DNA of 64,000 nt from Allacma fusca. Its lineage: Eukaryota > Arthropoda > Collembola > Symphypleona > Sminthuridae. A program made the translations under genes and the position numbers. The stretch lies in assembly GCA_947179485.1 (NCBI GenBank), contig OX359250.1, positions 16,660,539-16,724,538 on the forward strand, read 5' to 3'. Positions 1 to 13,644 of the stretch are shown here, in pieces (positions within the stretch are counted from its first letter, which is position 1; the number at the start of each line of letters is the position of its first letter). The notes beneath the pieces were generated by a model. It worked only from the letters and a program-made list of their open reading frames with translations. It did not search any database and was not told where the DNA came from.

Positions 1-194
1 TACATAGGTGTAGTAAACATTTGAGGCTATCAGACATGAACGGACTCGGATGCTCCCACACCACCTAAGAGAACGTGAAGAGATGAGGGAAGTGAAGCAG
101 TCTTCTCTCCTAAAAGCTTACATTTCTTCCTTGAAGATTTTTCTTGCTGAAGGTTCTCCTTTGAAGATTGCTTTATGTTACCTCACTTCTTGGA

Positions 195-215
195 CTCTCT
201 CTCTCTCTCTCTCTC
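195..215. repeat. (CT)n microsatellite
   Basis: A short pure CT run. It creates the Leu/Ser-rich spurious reading frames seen around it. Confidence 0.85.
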
Positions 216-588
216 CTCGTTGACTGCTTGGTTATCTTTTCCAACCAAAGTATTCGGTCGATGATCTCACAAATTCTCAACCCTCAGAGAGAAGTTAAGC
301 ATCTCTTTCTCGGTCGGTCGACTTCAAGTGTTGACTCCTCGTCGAAAATACGTGTACATATATGTATATGGTTCTAACATTACAAGAGAATTTTCAACAG
401 AGTCCCATCTTTGATGGTTTCTTGAGCAGAGTTTTCTTTCGCCTGTATTCGAGCTTCAACGGAGTCGTATGTTAGGGAGCTTCTTGAACTGAGATTCGTA
501 CAGTCACGTAACAAAGAGTACAAAGTTAGAATGGCAATACATATGAATGTTTTTTTAACTAACAATACTTCATATTGCAAACCTTCCT

Positions 589-612
589 TCCTCTCTCTCT
601 CTCTCTCTCTCT
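589..612. repeat. (CT)n microsatellite
   Basis: A second CT run. On the opposite strand it gives an Arg/Glu-rich artefactual frame. Confidence 0.85.
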
Positions 613-3600
613 TCACATTAAAGTGGATTCATTCATTCCACCATTTTTGGCTCCTTAAAAATACATACTCCATATGTATTGGGGGATGAGTTTGAAAATT
701 TAGGTCAAAAGTAGAGTAACCTCCGATGTGAGAATGGATTAATTATTTGTATTTATGAGTCAATCTCTTTTTCATTTACTTCCATTGATCTGGTAGCTAG
801 AAACCAATTTACCGCTGTACACATCAACTAACGGATATTTTTTGAGGATTCGTTAATCTCCCCCAAAAATAGTTCCATCACCTCACCCTGCCATTTTATA
901 CTCCGTGCAACGGAAGATGATTTAAATTGAAAGGACAGATTGTGGACTTTATTATCGTTGAACCTTATGGTTTAAGTTATTTGACATGTTCTACTCATCT
1001 CACCTCGCTTTTCAAAATCTTCGTCGGATTGTATTATTTAGCTGTAGTTAATTATCACATACTAACTAAGAGTTAATTTCCATGGTATGACAATTTTTTG
1101 TAAGCAACAAATGTTGTTGACATCTGTGTCAGAAAAGAGGCTAAATTAATGATGAATGTAGTAATTATTTGGAGAATTGTCCCCCATGTGATTACTTTTT
1201 TACACATGTATAAAGCGCTGGTACGGATCGACGGATATGACGCGTGTTTAATGTATAGAATGAAATTTAGAATTCGAATAAAAATAATGTGAGTTGCAAC
1301 TGCCACGAAAAAAATGAGCAAGGTTATGTTTAGGTACTTTAGTTAAAATTGTTGCTCCTGTTTATAGAATGGATAGGATTTTATAATGTACATATATAAA
1401 ATTGGAAGAAAGCTCGGTGATATTGTCGAGAATTTTACAATTTTCAGCAACTACATATGTACGTGTAGGACAAAGCCTGTCCCAGGCGGGTATGCTGATA
1501 ATGATTCCCAAGATAAATTGCCTTACCTTCATATACTGTAGATGCATTCGGATGAAGACTGTAGAGCGACTGGTGTACATTTTGTAAAATGCATATTTCC
1601 TATCGAACATTCCTGCATTCTGTGAGCGTTCTGTGTTCTGCATACTCGCGATAGCTGTGGGCCCTGTGGGGATGTTTTGTGACTGTACGGGTACAATGCT
1701 TTGAAACTGAATGAGTTGTATGGCAGGGAATTGTACATATTGGGGAGTTATTCTCTACCTCGGTCAAAGCCACGATTTGGCAAGTTAGCACACTGGCCTG
1801 CGGTTGAGTAAGTATGTAATGGCCAGAGTTCCTACATGATATATACAGCAGAATGGGGGCCAGAATGACTCCAATTTGTAAAGTTGATAAAGAAGGTATA
1901 GAAAACTCAGGAACTCCGAAACGGTATATATGGAGTATAAATCCCAAATTATTATTATTAACTACGTGCTCGATAGCTCAGGAATTGCATTAGCAGTATG
2001 CATTGAGCGTCTGTATGTATAATATAATAAAACTAGCTTGAAAATGACAAAAAAAAAACCCCTAGCAAGAAATACGAAAATTAAGGTTGTGCTTATTTCA
2101 CAATATTAGTGATGCCGAAAGTAGAACATGTAGGACCTTTGGTATAGTCTTACCTGCATTGTATCATAAGCTAAATACTTTTACATTAGCAAAGGTAGGT
2201 GCATAAAGTGAGTGGGGAGATGAGGCGTGGAAATCCACTTCTTGTGTCTCAAAGATATCAAACATATGTTTTGTAAATTGAGATACTTTGTGTCTACAGC
2301 CCTGGAACATACTCAATGATATTATTATACGTAGAGTTTGTCGATTTGAAAATGTCCTGGCAGAATAAAAGCAGTTCTGGCTATTACAGTGTATTTATAT
2401 TTCAATAGGCTTGATGATAGCTATTTCATGTTTTAGTTTTTAAATTGTTTCTAAATATTTTAAAATCATCACTAATCCACGGTTACGCTACCAGTGTATC
2501 TAAATAAATGTACGAATAATAGAATTCATATCTTTAGTTTACGTGGAATTTTATTGACAACGGTTTTTTACAAAATTTGTGAGCTTCCGGTAGCAATCTG
2601 TCCGCCATCTTCAGGGAATAAACACCAAATGAGGAAATATTAATACTTGTACATTCAAAGAAATCTTAGAAATCTATTTTTTCAAAAAGTTAATCTGCGT
2701 GTATTTTTTTTAAATGTCATCCTTGCAGCAACCTTTGGTGCATTTATAATTTTTATAATTTTGTAGTACAACTCTGCCAGACTTTATTTAGCCCTGTACA
2801 TTTTAAAAAATAAATTGAAACAGCCCCTCGGCCGGGTTTAAGGTTCTGTAAATTTCAAATCTTATATAATTATAATAATGATAGAGTCGTACAAATACTC
2901 AAATGAATAAAGTCTCACTTACTCAGAGTTGGGAAGGGAAGCATTGGACGGAAAGGCATAAAACTACGTAAGCAGTCTACATACTTAAGTGGATTAATGA
3001 AAGTTTCTCCATTAGTTAATGTAACTTACGAGGGCTTGTCACATTGACACCACCAATTGCTCCCAATGAAACTTAAGTACATTTTAAGGATTCCTAACAG
3101 CGCTGATTGACAAGTTGAGTATGTATATCATCAAATACGCTTCCACACGTGTCACATGGGTGGGTGTAGCTGGAGTTGGCTTCTTGTTGTTGTTCTTCCA
3201 CCCCAGCAATTAGCTTGTCTCAAAACTATAAATTTGAGATATACAACAGCCAACAAGGTATCCACATGACATTACTTATAATTATGAGAGTTTCCTATGT
3301 CGTTACTACGAGTTCGAGATGGTCAAATTAGAGACAGAGATTACAGGTTTTGGAGCAGTAGTTGTACATAATTTAAAGTCGTGGTAGCAGGGGTCGTAAA
3401 TCTGAATTGAAAATAGCCATTCTAATGCATATTCTTACCAGCACATGTGAGTATCTTTATGATTTAAAATATTTTAACAATCCATACCTGAAAGAAACTT
3501 CCATTTGTAATAAGTTAATAATCACAACGATTAAGAATTCCGCCAAGGCATCTCCAGGGAAGTTGGATGTAGAATGGATCTTCAATCCCAATCGAAGTAT

Positions 3601-5341
3601 GAAACTAAAAAAAATTGAGGCAACAGTTTTTTTAATGTTAGATTTAGGTTAGAGTGGTGCTTTGTAGTTATGTCTGACTCCTTTCTGCAACAGTGATGAA
3701 GAAGTGAATGGATTAAAAAATAACACAATGAAATGAGTAGCAGAGAGTGAGGCTCAGTTTAATTTACTTTCACATCCCTTGATTTTGCCCTCTCTCTCTC
3801 CTCTGTTTTTATGCATTACCAAGTGGTCCTCATGCTTTCAAGTGGATTTCTATACTGCTAACAATTAGTCGATTGTCAACGTCAGGGAAGAAATTTAGAT
3901 GATGTTGACGAAGGTTTGAGTCCCTTTCATGACTTGCTGTATTCTACTTGCGCCCAAGTACTTGGTCCATAAAAGGAAGCCCTTGATAACCCGTTTTTGT
4001 GTGTATTATAATAATATGTACTGAGACTGAGTGAGAGGCAAGCCTGAGTGTGTGAGAAGGTGTGTACGTACAACATGTTCTTATAAAGTCAATCATCAGA
4101 ATATTGTTAAGTTCCTGCATATAAACAACCAACATACTAATAATGAAAGAAAAACAGATGAAAATGCAAGATGTTTTATCGCTAAGTAATTACGTATCAG
4201 TAGGAAATTAGGGAGAAATTAATTCTCATTGAGAAGAGGCAATCTGGTGACAAGATATAAACAGTGAAATAATTAAATCATAAAATTTTTGAAACACATT
4301 TTTTTCATAACAATTCCTACCATTGATCTTCCTCCCGTGCTTAAACAAATACTTAATTTTAATATGAAGCACAATTTATTTTGAAATGTACTGCTCACCA
4401 CTCTATTTTCAATAAACTGTGCTATAACATGGTGTACTTACTATGCATGGTTTTGACAGTCATCGGTTTACTGTACGAAAGTAGTTAGAATAGGTGTACA
4501 GGGATGAACACAACATGTGTAATAGATATATACACATATGTACTTGCTTCGTTGGTTCTGCAACTAAAAAAGATTTTTAAGCCAAGAATCTGGTGGTACT
4601 GAGAGTAGCGAGATAGAGGAAGGAGGACGAGAGTTTTGTGCACAAAAGATAACCGTAATCCGTCGAATTCAATTTATTATTTTCTTTTGACAAGTCCTCG
4701 AATTTTTTTAAGTGATGCGGCTGTGTGAGCCAGAATTCCAAGAAGTAATTGTTTGCTCCATCTTCTTAGATTCTTAACCTAACCCAGCTGCTTTTCAATT
4801 TATCGGATGACAGTCTTCAAATCAATGACTGTTCGAATAGATTAGCCTCAATGGCAGCTAAAGTGATTCAGAATGAAAATAGTATCGACAAATTGCCACG
4901 ATGCTAGTATGTTTTGCCAGAAAGAGCTTATAACCCCTTATCACAGTGTTATATCAAACTGCTGAATTTTAAAAATCGTTCATCAGATGATTATATTTGA
5001 CTTTAAATTTCTCCCTTCGCTCAAAAGCTCTACAAGGAACAAATTTAAAACCAAAAAGCAAGCATAACATTAGATCTTTACGTTGCATTCTTTAGACTCT
5101 GGAGTGATTGTAGTATGATGTATATTTTGCAATAATCATATACATACATAGTAGCATGAATAAGGCATTTTGAAAAACACGGGCAGCGATGGAGGCACTT
5201 TTATTCGATTCACTTATGTAAATTGAAAGTGCATTAGTGGTGTGTAGAACTGCCTGGATTGCTCATTATTTTTCTGATCTGGGGTTGGGGGTTATGAGAG
5301 GAATCTAGTACAATGAAAATAATGAGGCTAAAGTGGATAAT

Positions 5342-6746
<1,405 letters not shown>

Positions 6747-8148
6747 ATCCCATTTCTGTTCAAATCTGGCAGAGCTATCAAATTTCTTGATGAGAAATAA
6801 TTATAAATACTATTCCATCCATATTTGAAATATTAAAATTGTATTAAAACTCTCTGCAGGCAAGAAATGATTTGAGTCCCAGTTTTAACAATTTCCAGCC
6901 ACCTGGTGCATTAATTCAACTGCCTTTTTTTTTCTTATCGCCTTTCAAATCCAAGAAATATAAAAATTTCAGACGTTTATATTGGATGCATATTGTGCAT
7001 TACAGATTTAAGTGTTTACACATATACTAATAAAAACTGAAAAACTATCGTTATTAACACAATTGACGAGAATACCTTCTGTATTATGGCAACATTGTGT
7101 TATTCCAGGTTTCTGCTACAATTTCTAAATGAAAACAGGGAAATTTGTAAGCTTACTAGAAACGTTTTTGCATTCCATTAAATATTTTACATTTATCTGT
7201 TAAGTAGTTACATACTTTTACTCTTTCAAATGTTACATATTACGATTGCATAAATGGAGCCACTCAAGTCTAAATATGCGAATTAATTTTAATCATATTT
7301 GTTGGATTAGTCCCTGCACTACAAAAGCATGTAGCTATTTTGCATTCATATAATGTATCAAATGGTTTCACTCATATTTTATTTGCATATATATAATTAC
7401 ATTTACTTTACAAATTTAAATACACAGATATACATTTATTACTATGCAGAATTTAACCTACTTTTTCGAATCGGATTTATATCAATCTCTTGTTCGTTTT
7501 GTACATTAACACTAATAAATTGTAGTCATTAAAAATATACACGATGCGATGGTTAAAACACATAGTAGTAAGTGTACAGTGTACATAAGTACCTCTCGGT
7601 GCGGACCAACCACTCGTACGAACTACATATTTGTAAAAGTTGTAATTCGAAAATCTGTATTAATAAAAAATATTTTGCGAAGCCTTTGCACATCTTAAAA
7701 GACATCATTGAGCTGTAAATATAACCTTGTAGAATTAAGCATCCAGCAATGTCACCATATGTTGTCTATATATAATTACAAGAGTAAAGTAATTACACTA
7801 GGAAACATATCCAGAATCCATAAATTACCAAGATGTTGAAGCGAACTCTTTAAAACTTCGATTCGCCTGTACAGTTACATAAGCTTCCATGAAGTACAGC
7901 CTTGATATCCGATGCCCTATTATGTATGTGTACAAGCCACTGAGAATGAGACTAAAAGTAGTACAGTAACAGTATACTGTGTACAAATATTGTATGAATA
8001 ACCCCTTTATTCTGTACGTATTACGGACATTTAAATACCATAACTTGATGATGATGAAGCATCTTTACATTCTCTCAGTCATTTCTAAACGCGCTCTCCT
8101 ACTGGTTTGTATGTGCGGGTACCAATTACCACAAGGGCTAACAGGCTT
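6747..8148. other. Beta-tubulin 3' UTR and AT-rich flank
   Basis: No gene is seen. The first ~300 bases are the likely 3' UTR. An AATAAA at 7029-7034 is a plausible polyadenylation signal and another lies near 7664; neither can be tested from sequence alone. From about 8020 the left block of repeat family X (copy b) begins. Confidence 0.5.
7029..7034 (+). terminator. Candidate polyadenylation signal of beta-tubulin
   Basis: The canonical AATAAA hexamer sits 283 bases after the stop codon, in a reasonable 3' UTR position. In AT-rich DNA such hexamers occur by chance, so support is weak. Confidence 0.35.
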
Positions 8149-8580
8149 ATATAAGCCAGGGGTGGGATTTTTGTACATCTCCCTGGAGAATCCTTTTTAG
8201 TTATCCCTGCTGAATCTTAAGTCCCTGCAGGAAAGCCTTCAACGATTTTGAAAATCCCTGCTGAAAAAAGAATAAATCCCAGAACCCCTGTTGTAAAATC
8301 AATTTTCCCTACAAATTTCAAATCCCTGCTACAAAGGTCAACAAATTTCAAAATCCCTGTTCACAAAACAAATGTCCCTGGCAGATGTCAGCAATTTTGA
8401 AAATGCCTGCAGACAAAATCCCTGTTCACAAAAAGATATTTTTCCTTTTTTCCCCAACCAGAAACGTTTTTTTCCTGGGAAGAATCTTCCTGCGTCCCCA
8501 CAAAAATCTTACCAATGATAGGGCATCTATTATTTTCCCTTGGTGAAGCCGATGGCTTTTATGCTCGTTTTTAGGGGCGA
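8021..8580 (+). repeat. Interspersed repeat family X, copy b, split by a transposon
   Basis: The left block (8080-8156, TAAACGCGCTC through GGGCTAACAGGCTTAT) and right block (8518-8580, TATTTTCCCTTGGTGAAGCCGATGG) match contiguous sequence in copies a and d. The 8157-8517 insert is absent from those copies, so this repeat was here before the insertion. The right block runs on into a GCGAAGCGAAGCGAG stretch. Confidence 0.6.
8157..8517. mobile_element. Old hAT-like element with CCCTG word array, inside repeat X
   Basis: The left end CAGGGGTGGGATTTTTGT and the inverted right end CATTGGTAAGATTTTTGTG are an imperfect terminal inverted repeat. Comparison with the uninterrupted repeat X copies shows where the insert begins and ends. 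The interior is an irregular array of ATCCCTGCTGAA / TCCCTGTTCACAAA-type words; CCCTG is the complement of the CAGGG at the tip. Flanking 8-mers (atataagc / atagggca) match poorly, so the target duplication is decayed or the ends are slightly misplaced. It has no coding capacity. Confidence 0.55.
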
Positions 8581-9237
8581 AGCGAAGCGAGAGTCCCTAT
8601 TGCGAAGGTCGGGCTGTCTGGCTGTCTGTAGAGGTTGTCTTGTCCGCACGATATCTGCAGATTCATTGCTATTACGTACTGCAAAATTTTTACCGGGACA
8701 GATCAGGCAAACCGGAAGAATCCTATTGTTTTTGAAGGACATCGTGTCACTCGTTTGACCTCAGAAAATTAAATGAGGTCACTTATAAACTCATAGTAAT
8801 ACATATGTGTTCACATTGGGGAGTACAGCTTGCGCCATCTATTGTAGGATTTGTTGTTTACATTAAATTGTGTGTTCTAACCACCGGTAGAGGTAGGGGG
8901 TACTTGTACATGGTGTTTTAAAATTGAATATGAAACGTTTTGCACAATTTACTATATACGTACTGAATACAATACTACATACAAGGACGCACATGTATAA
9001 ACCATTTTTTTCTTTTGCCTCAGTTAACATCTTTGCCCAGTACATATAAATATGATCTGTACGGGGGGAAATTAAATACACGTTTCCTTGTACATACCAC
9101 ATTACTGTTAATAACCCTTGTTGCAACATTCCTCCGGCGCTTCGCCCCCTGGTGACTTAGCACGTAGTGCTGATCACAGATGATTTTTATAATATGGGGA
9201 ATACTATGGTGGGTCCTTGCTATATCAGAATAACATG
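8581..9237. other. Intergenic, no gene seen
   Basis: The first part is relatively GC-rich, with GCGAAGGTCGGGCTGTCTGGCTGTCTG, and looks like an interspersed repeat fragment. A block at 9128-9150 (GGCGCTTCGCCCCCTGG) resembles, in reverse orientation, the repeats at 49190 and 49390. I see no domain-bearing frame. Confidence 0.45.
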
Positions 9238-9925
9238 GTTTGACAATGGTGATACATTTTGACTACTTCGCTCCGCTCCTAAACGCGCTCCTGTTGGTTT
9301 GGGAGCAATGATGTTCGCTTCGCTGGGGATACCGTCTCTCAGGACGGACGGCAAAAATCGGGACGGGATAGGGACTTTGAGACGGATTCGGTTCTAACAA
9401 TTAAGAGAGGAGAGGGACTGAGACGGGATCGAGACGTTGACCGTAAAATACATTAACAATAGGGACGAATACTTGGGACGTTTCGATCTAATCCAGTCAC
9501 CGTCACTCTCACTATTTACTATAGATACGAGATCTCGTTCATTTACATGTGCTGTGTACCCCACAAATGTAGCAATAAATATAACAATGGTGGGTACAAG
9601 GAATGGTTGTCACGTGAGATGGAGAGAGGGATAGGGATATGATGGGGATACGGACGGGACGGGGACGTTCATAAACGACGTTAACGCTGACTGGCCGTGA
9701 CTGAGACTTGACTGTCTGGTGTTCAGGACGGATTGGAGGGACGTAAGGATTTGTGCCTGAGTGTTACCAGGGTATGGACGTACCTAGTAGGGATTTTCCC
9801 ATCATTGTTTGGGAGTACCAATTACTACAAATCGTATCTGTATTTTCCTTTGGCAAAACTGGTGGCTTTTATACTTGTGAGGGATATTGTAATGGGTTCT
9901 GCCATTTTAAAGTCTATATACAGTC
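9238..9925 (+). repeat. Interspersed repeat family X, copy c, split by a transposon
   Basis: The left block (9238-9305, CTAAACGCGCTCCTGTTGGTTTGGGAG) continues in the right block (9808-9925, TTTGGGAGTACCAATTACTAC through TGCCATTTTAAAG). The two blocks overlap by exactly the duplicated 8-mer tttgggag, the footprint of the intervening insertion. Confidence 0.65.
9306..9807. mobile_element. hAT-like non-autonomous element with GGGACGG words
   Basis: The element is bounded by CAATGATG and its inverse CATCATTG. It is flanked by a perfect 8-bp target duplication, tttgggag (9298-9305 and 9808-9815). The repeat X host sequence is restored when the insert and one duplication are removed. Inside both ends are irregular GGGACGG / GGGACGGGAT / GGGATA words. 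The short TIR and 8-bp duplication fit the hAT superfamily; no transposase is visible. Confidence 0.7.
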
Positions 9926-10632
9926 TATATTCCAGGTGTCTTACAAGAAGTAATGTAGTAAGTATGTCATCAAGTATGTCATCACTGTTCTATACATTCC
10001 GCCCGTCACCGCCTCCACTTCGTATGGCGTCACTAACAATAAGGCACCCCATCCTCATCTTCACTGTTGTAATAACTCATTTACTGGTAGTGGCTTTATC
10101 ATAGAAATCCAAGCTCGGCAGTAGCCGTGTATATTGTATTGTAATGTTGCTGGTAGATGTCATTTTTGGATATACTTATGAAATGAATTTGTAAGTATAA
10201 GTACTCCAAATAATCTTTTCTGGACCTCCCTCTATTGGCCACGTCAATGGATTTGAGCCAAAGATAATTCGAGTTCGAGCCATTAATGTTAGTACTTATT
10301 TCCCTATTGCAAAATACTTTGGGGGAAAACAGTAAAACTCAATGTAAGTCTGTATTAGAAGGATTTTCAAAAATTTAAAAGTAAATTTTTTGAAAAAACT
10401 GTAAATCTCGACCTATTGTTTCCCACGTAATATTTCGCTCACAAGGAAGCATCTGACAGTTGGTCTCTTATCTCCCAGACTCATACCCTCAGGACAAATA
10501 GTTCTGAGATGAAGTCTTCAAATATATTCCAAAACTTCACATTTATGTCCACTGCGGCTTCAATTTTCGTAAAAACAGATTATGGTAGCCATCGTGAAAT
10601 ATGAAAACTGCAATAATTTTGTAGCAGGACGT
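9926..10632. other. Intergenic, no gene seen
   Basis: Ordinary AT-rich sequence between two transposons, with no coding or repeat structure I can support. Confidence 0.5.
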
Positions 10633-10640
10633 ATCTCAAT

Positions 10641-11832
10641 TAGTGCCCCTCATGGGTACAGGTTTTACCCGGGTATTTGGGTACAGGTTCAGGTACGTAT
10701 CAGGTACATACTTTTTGTACCCATCCAATTTGGGTACAGGTTCAGGTTCAGTCATTAGATACCTGAAAATTCAGGTTCAGGTTCAGGTATTGGTACAGGT
10801 TCAAAAACCAATCTTTTGGGTATAAACCCATCAGGTACGGGTACGCACTGGGTAAATACCTGAACCTGAATGTAAAATACCTGAACTTTCAGGTACTTCT
10901 CAGTCAATCATAATTTCCAAGTAAAGCCTGTAAAGGTGTTGTTGAGCTTTAAAATATCATCCGAATTTTTTACCTTCAAACATGTTTCATTAAAATTAAT
11001 ATGTATAACCTCAGTCGTGAAAACTAATTCCACCATATAGTAACACGTGGCTGGTTACCGTAGCTGGAATGACCAGAGAATTTTTAGCAGTTCCTGAAAC
11101 TGGAGTACAGATAGAGCGAGCCTTCTCCGATGGCCCAGTTTTTCAGACGCATAAACGTATATATAAGAGTGGAGATACGGTAGGAAATGTTTTTTTCTAC
11201 AAGCTTGGCTGAAGTTAAAATCTGGGGAGTTTGAATCTAATAAATGTTTTCCATTGCGAAAGCAATTTCAGGTTGCAAAACAAACTCTTAAACGTTTAAT
11301 TTCTCGGCATTATTGAACGTTTAGAAAATATTACACTGCATTTGTATTGTTGCATTGAACGTATTCATATCGTAGATTTTGCTATCTGTTACCTTTTCAA
11401 CCTATATGCAATCATTTATAACTACTGATAACTCCAGTACTTAGTCATGCTTTCGAAGAATAAAAAATTGAAAAAATCTAATGTGATAAATAAAATTAAG
11501 TCAAAATGTCTTGGCGGCAGATATTTTAATTTTTTATTTCGTGTAATATCTTTGGTAATCATTTAAATTAGTACAATCGAAAATACCCGGGTAGGTTCAG
11601 GTACTTTTAAAATGTACCCGGGTACAGGTACTTTTTTGGGTACTTTTTGGGTACAGGTACTTTTCAGGTACAGGTACTTCTGATTTAGTTTGAGTACAGG
11701 TACAGGTTCAGGAAAATTGAACCCAGGTATTCAGGTACAGGTACGGGTATAGGTTCAAAAAATCCTTGTATCCATGATTCAGGTACAGGTACAGGTCCAG
11801 GTACAACATTTTTGTACCCATGCGGAGCACTA
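10641..11832 (+). mobile_element. hAT element 1 with GGGTACAGG subterminal arrays
   Basis: The left terminus TAGTGCCCCTCATGGGTACA and inverted right terminus TAGTGCTCCGCATGGGTACA match at 18 of 20 bases. A perfect 8-bp target duplication atctcaat flanks the element (10633-10640, 11833-11840). Some 220-250 bases inside each end are packed with words such as GGGTACAGG, CAGGTTCAGG and CAGGTAC. The central ~700 bases contain a remnant of a hAT transposase C-terminus (see 11072-11215). TSD length, TIR shape and protein remnant agree on hAT. A related copy lies inverted at 18199-19405. Confidence 0.9.
11072..11215 (+). pseudogene. hAT transposase C-terminal dimerisation domain remnant
   Basis: One frame reads TREFLAVPETGVQIERAFSD, matching the family pattern of the hAT dimerisation domain (A-R-D/E-F/Y-L-A-x-P-A-T...ERxFS). 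It is followed by a basic stretch with THKRIYKSG. In the intact family this segment mediates transposase dimerisation. Only this tail is left, so the element is non-autonomous. Confidence 0.7.
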
Positions 11833-11840
11833 ATCTCAAT

Positions 11841-12393
11841 AATTATGAGATCAATAAGAAGTCTTTTAACTGCTTTAAAAACTAACATCATCCCAACGGA
11901 TGTAAAGCATTTCCAGCGTGGAACAGACCAACAGACCAACGTAGCAATAAATAAATATACAGTATTATTAGGTACATGATATTTAGACATACACACATTT
12001 TCTGTTTTCCGTAGTGCCTTGAAAGGTGTACTGTAGAGAAGCATTAGTTTTGGGTAGTGTTTCTCTTTTGTTTGGTATCGGGAATTCCCGAGGTTTCGGT
12101 ACGGTTTCGGGACAACGGTTCAAAGAACCGTTAAATTTCGGTCCGGTTTCGGATACAAAAATCAAATGTCAAGGGTTTGTTAAAGCAGCCGTTTTGGATG
12201 AAAAAGCGAAACATGGATTTGTCAAGCATTTGTCAACTATCAAATGAAAAGACTACGCTCGTTTGACTTCCATTAAAATGAATCCTATACATCCATACAG
12301 GAACCGGAACCGGTTCGGGAACCGCTTTTATTTTCGGGATTGGTTCCGAGAAGGCAAAATGTCCCGGACTCGAACATATCGGTTCCGGCGTGA
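11841..12393. other. GGTTCGGG/GGTTTCGG word region, probably a decayed hAT-like element
   Basis: Two blocks (about 12075-12150 and 12300-12390) are dense in GGTTTCGG, GGTTCGGG, CGGAACCGG and similar words, in opposing orientations around a non-repetitive middle. This is the architecture of the bounded hAT elements in the window, but I could not find clear terminal repeats or a target duplication. No gene is seen. Confidence 0.4.
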
Positions 12394-12880
12394 GTAGAAA
12401 TTAAAAGCTATACGGTTTACGAATCAAGCCCTGTCGTGGAGAATTTTTGTATAAATAAATAAATAAACGGACAGGTGCTCGTTAATAATAAGGATTGCTT
12501 GGCATGCCACCTTTTGGGCGTTGCGTGAGGCCATTAACCTTTGAACGTGGGGAACTTTAAATAAACGAACAGAAAGTGCTCGTTAATGTTAACTAGTAAA
12601 AGCCCTGTGCTTCACAGGAGCAAGTACAGTCAACTCTCTCTATAAGGGATGCTCATGGAACCGATAAAATTTGTCCCTTATAAACACTATCCCTTATAAG
12701 CATAGTCTTATAAATTGTGTAAATGCGAATCGGAGCTGTAAATCCCAATCCCTTATATCAAAAAATCTCTTACAAGGGTATCACTTATAGCGAGAGTTTA
12801 CTGTACTTGAGAATTGTGAGAGTACACAAACGTAATACCTACCGTAAATGGCCACAGACCCCATCAAGGCCTGTCGAGAA
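12394..12880 (-). mobile_element. Helitron-like repeats A, head-to-tail, with a nested MITE
   Basis: The body at 12394-12592 (GTAGAAATTAAAAGC, TTTACGAATCAAGCCCTGTCG, AAATAAACGGACAGGTGCTCG) matches copies at 13815 and 14107. It abuts a Helitron 3' end lying on the minus strand: CTAG (12593-12596 as read on +), then the hairpin CCTGTG-ctt-CACAGG (12604-12618). Helitrons end in CTRR with a hairpin just inside. The second element continues rightward, is interrupted by a TA-flanked MITE at 12627, and resumes at 12806 (ACTTGAGAATTGTGAG); the right limit is approximate. Confidence 0.6.
12627..12803. mobile_element. pogo/Tigger-like MITE 1
   Basis: The ends CAGTCAACTCTCTCTATAA and, inverted, CAGTAAACTCTCGCTATAA form a TIR flanked by TA on both sides (12625-12626, 12804-12805). 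The interior has CCCTTATA words near both ends. TIRs of the CAGTxxAxxCTC..TATAA form with TA duplications are typical of the pogo/Tigger branch of Tc1/mariner. It is 177 bp and non-coding, inserted within a Helitron-like repeat. Confidence 0.75.
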
Positions 12881-13315
12881 GTCTTAATGTTAATAGACCG
12901 CTTCGCCGGGAAAACTAATCTCATATAAGACGTGAACTATTAATTGTAAGACTAACAATTCGTTTCATAAAGCAAGTTGACATTATATCATCAAAAAATT
13001 ATGGTACCACGTCCGGCCAACCAAAGTTCTCTCCCAAACTCAATATTTCGCTCTACACGTGGATTTTAACTAATCGCTTGGTCAATTTAATACCAGCATT
13101 CCATTGTTATTAAATCTTGATGTTGCATCACTGTATGGTGCTTCGGTCCAGTCCCGAAATCCTCGGGACAAAAAATTCGTTCCGATTCAGTCCCGAAATA
13201 GCATGGGGACAAAAATGTCCCGAAACTGTCCCTAACAGAAGCCCTACTACTGGAAGCTCAATAGAGCGTAGAATATTAATAAGGAATCACTAAATACTAT
13301 AATTTGGCCGTGCCA
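12881..13315. other. Intergenic with a short GGGAC-rich transposon scrap
   Basis: No gene is seen. At 13137-13247 a ~110-bp segment has inward-facing TCCCGAAAT / GGGACAAAAA words. Its right tip, inverted, reads TAGGGCTTCTGTTAGGGAC, close in style to the hAT tips elsewhere, but the flanks show no convincing duplication. Confidence 0.4.
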
Positions 13316-13465
13316 TAAGAGAGTTTTTTTAAATCTTCGCTCTCTCTTCTAAGCGCGCTTTATAGATTCGCAAGTACACACTACAAAATTGCTAAACGGC
13401 TTATGCATATGAAATATATATGTAGTTTCCATTGGCGAAGCCGATGGCTGTTTTCGCTAGTTATA
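13316..13465 (+). repeat. Interspersed repeat family X, copy d
   Basis: An uninterrupted but diverged copy: CTTCGCTCTCTCTTCTAAGCGCGC at the left and TTTCCATTGGCGAAGCCGATGG at the right, spaced as in copy a. It confirms that the inserts in copies b and c are secondary. Confidence 0.6.
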
Positions 13466-13644
13466 ATCTAAAATTGCTAGATTGTAGATTGTCAGCAGGT
13501 GGTATATAGCCGGGAAGTTCAGCGAGCTGAAACTCTGTCGCAGAGGAGAGCTTTTTCAGCTCGCTCAGCTCGCCCTGCTTCTGGGTTTGCTTGTTGTGTG
13601 TATACGATATGCTATGTATATATGCTTGGCTATATAGTGTAAGA

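Larger units (their letters stand above)
1..5341. other. Non-coding stretch upstream of the beta-tubulin exon
   Basis: I find no supported gene here. The open frames are short, lack recognisable domains and often depend on CT microsatellites. Because the tubulin exon at 5575 begins in mid-protein, this DNA is either its preceding intron or 5' flank. I looked for the missing N-terminal exons (residues 1-56, including the QAGQCGNQ motif) on the + strand and did not find them. The sequence holds scattered palindromic TACATATGTA-type words and two CT arrays. Confidence 0.6.

Noticed and set aside
61-190. ATGAGGGAAGTG, resembling the MRE start of beta-tubulin
   Set aside because: The following codons do not encode the invariant IVH-QAGQCGNQ segment, so this is not the first tubulin exon.
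1600-1947. 115-codon minus-strand ORF
   Set aside because: Composition and lack of any motif are consistent with chance; no neighbouring exons.
9733-10104. 123-codon + strand ORF
   Set aside because: It runs from the end of a hAT-like insert through repeat X into flanking DNA, so it cannot be one gene.
13137-13247. Short GGGAC-word segment as a complete hAT MITE
   Set aside because: The right tip looks plausible, but the left tip is degenerate and the flanks do not share an 8-mer.
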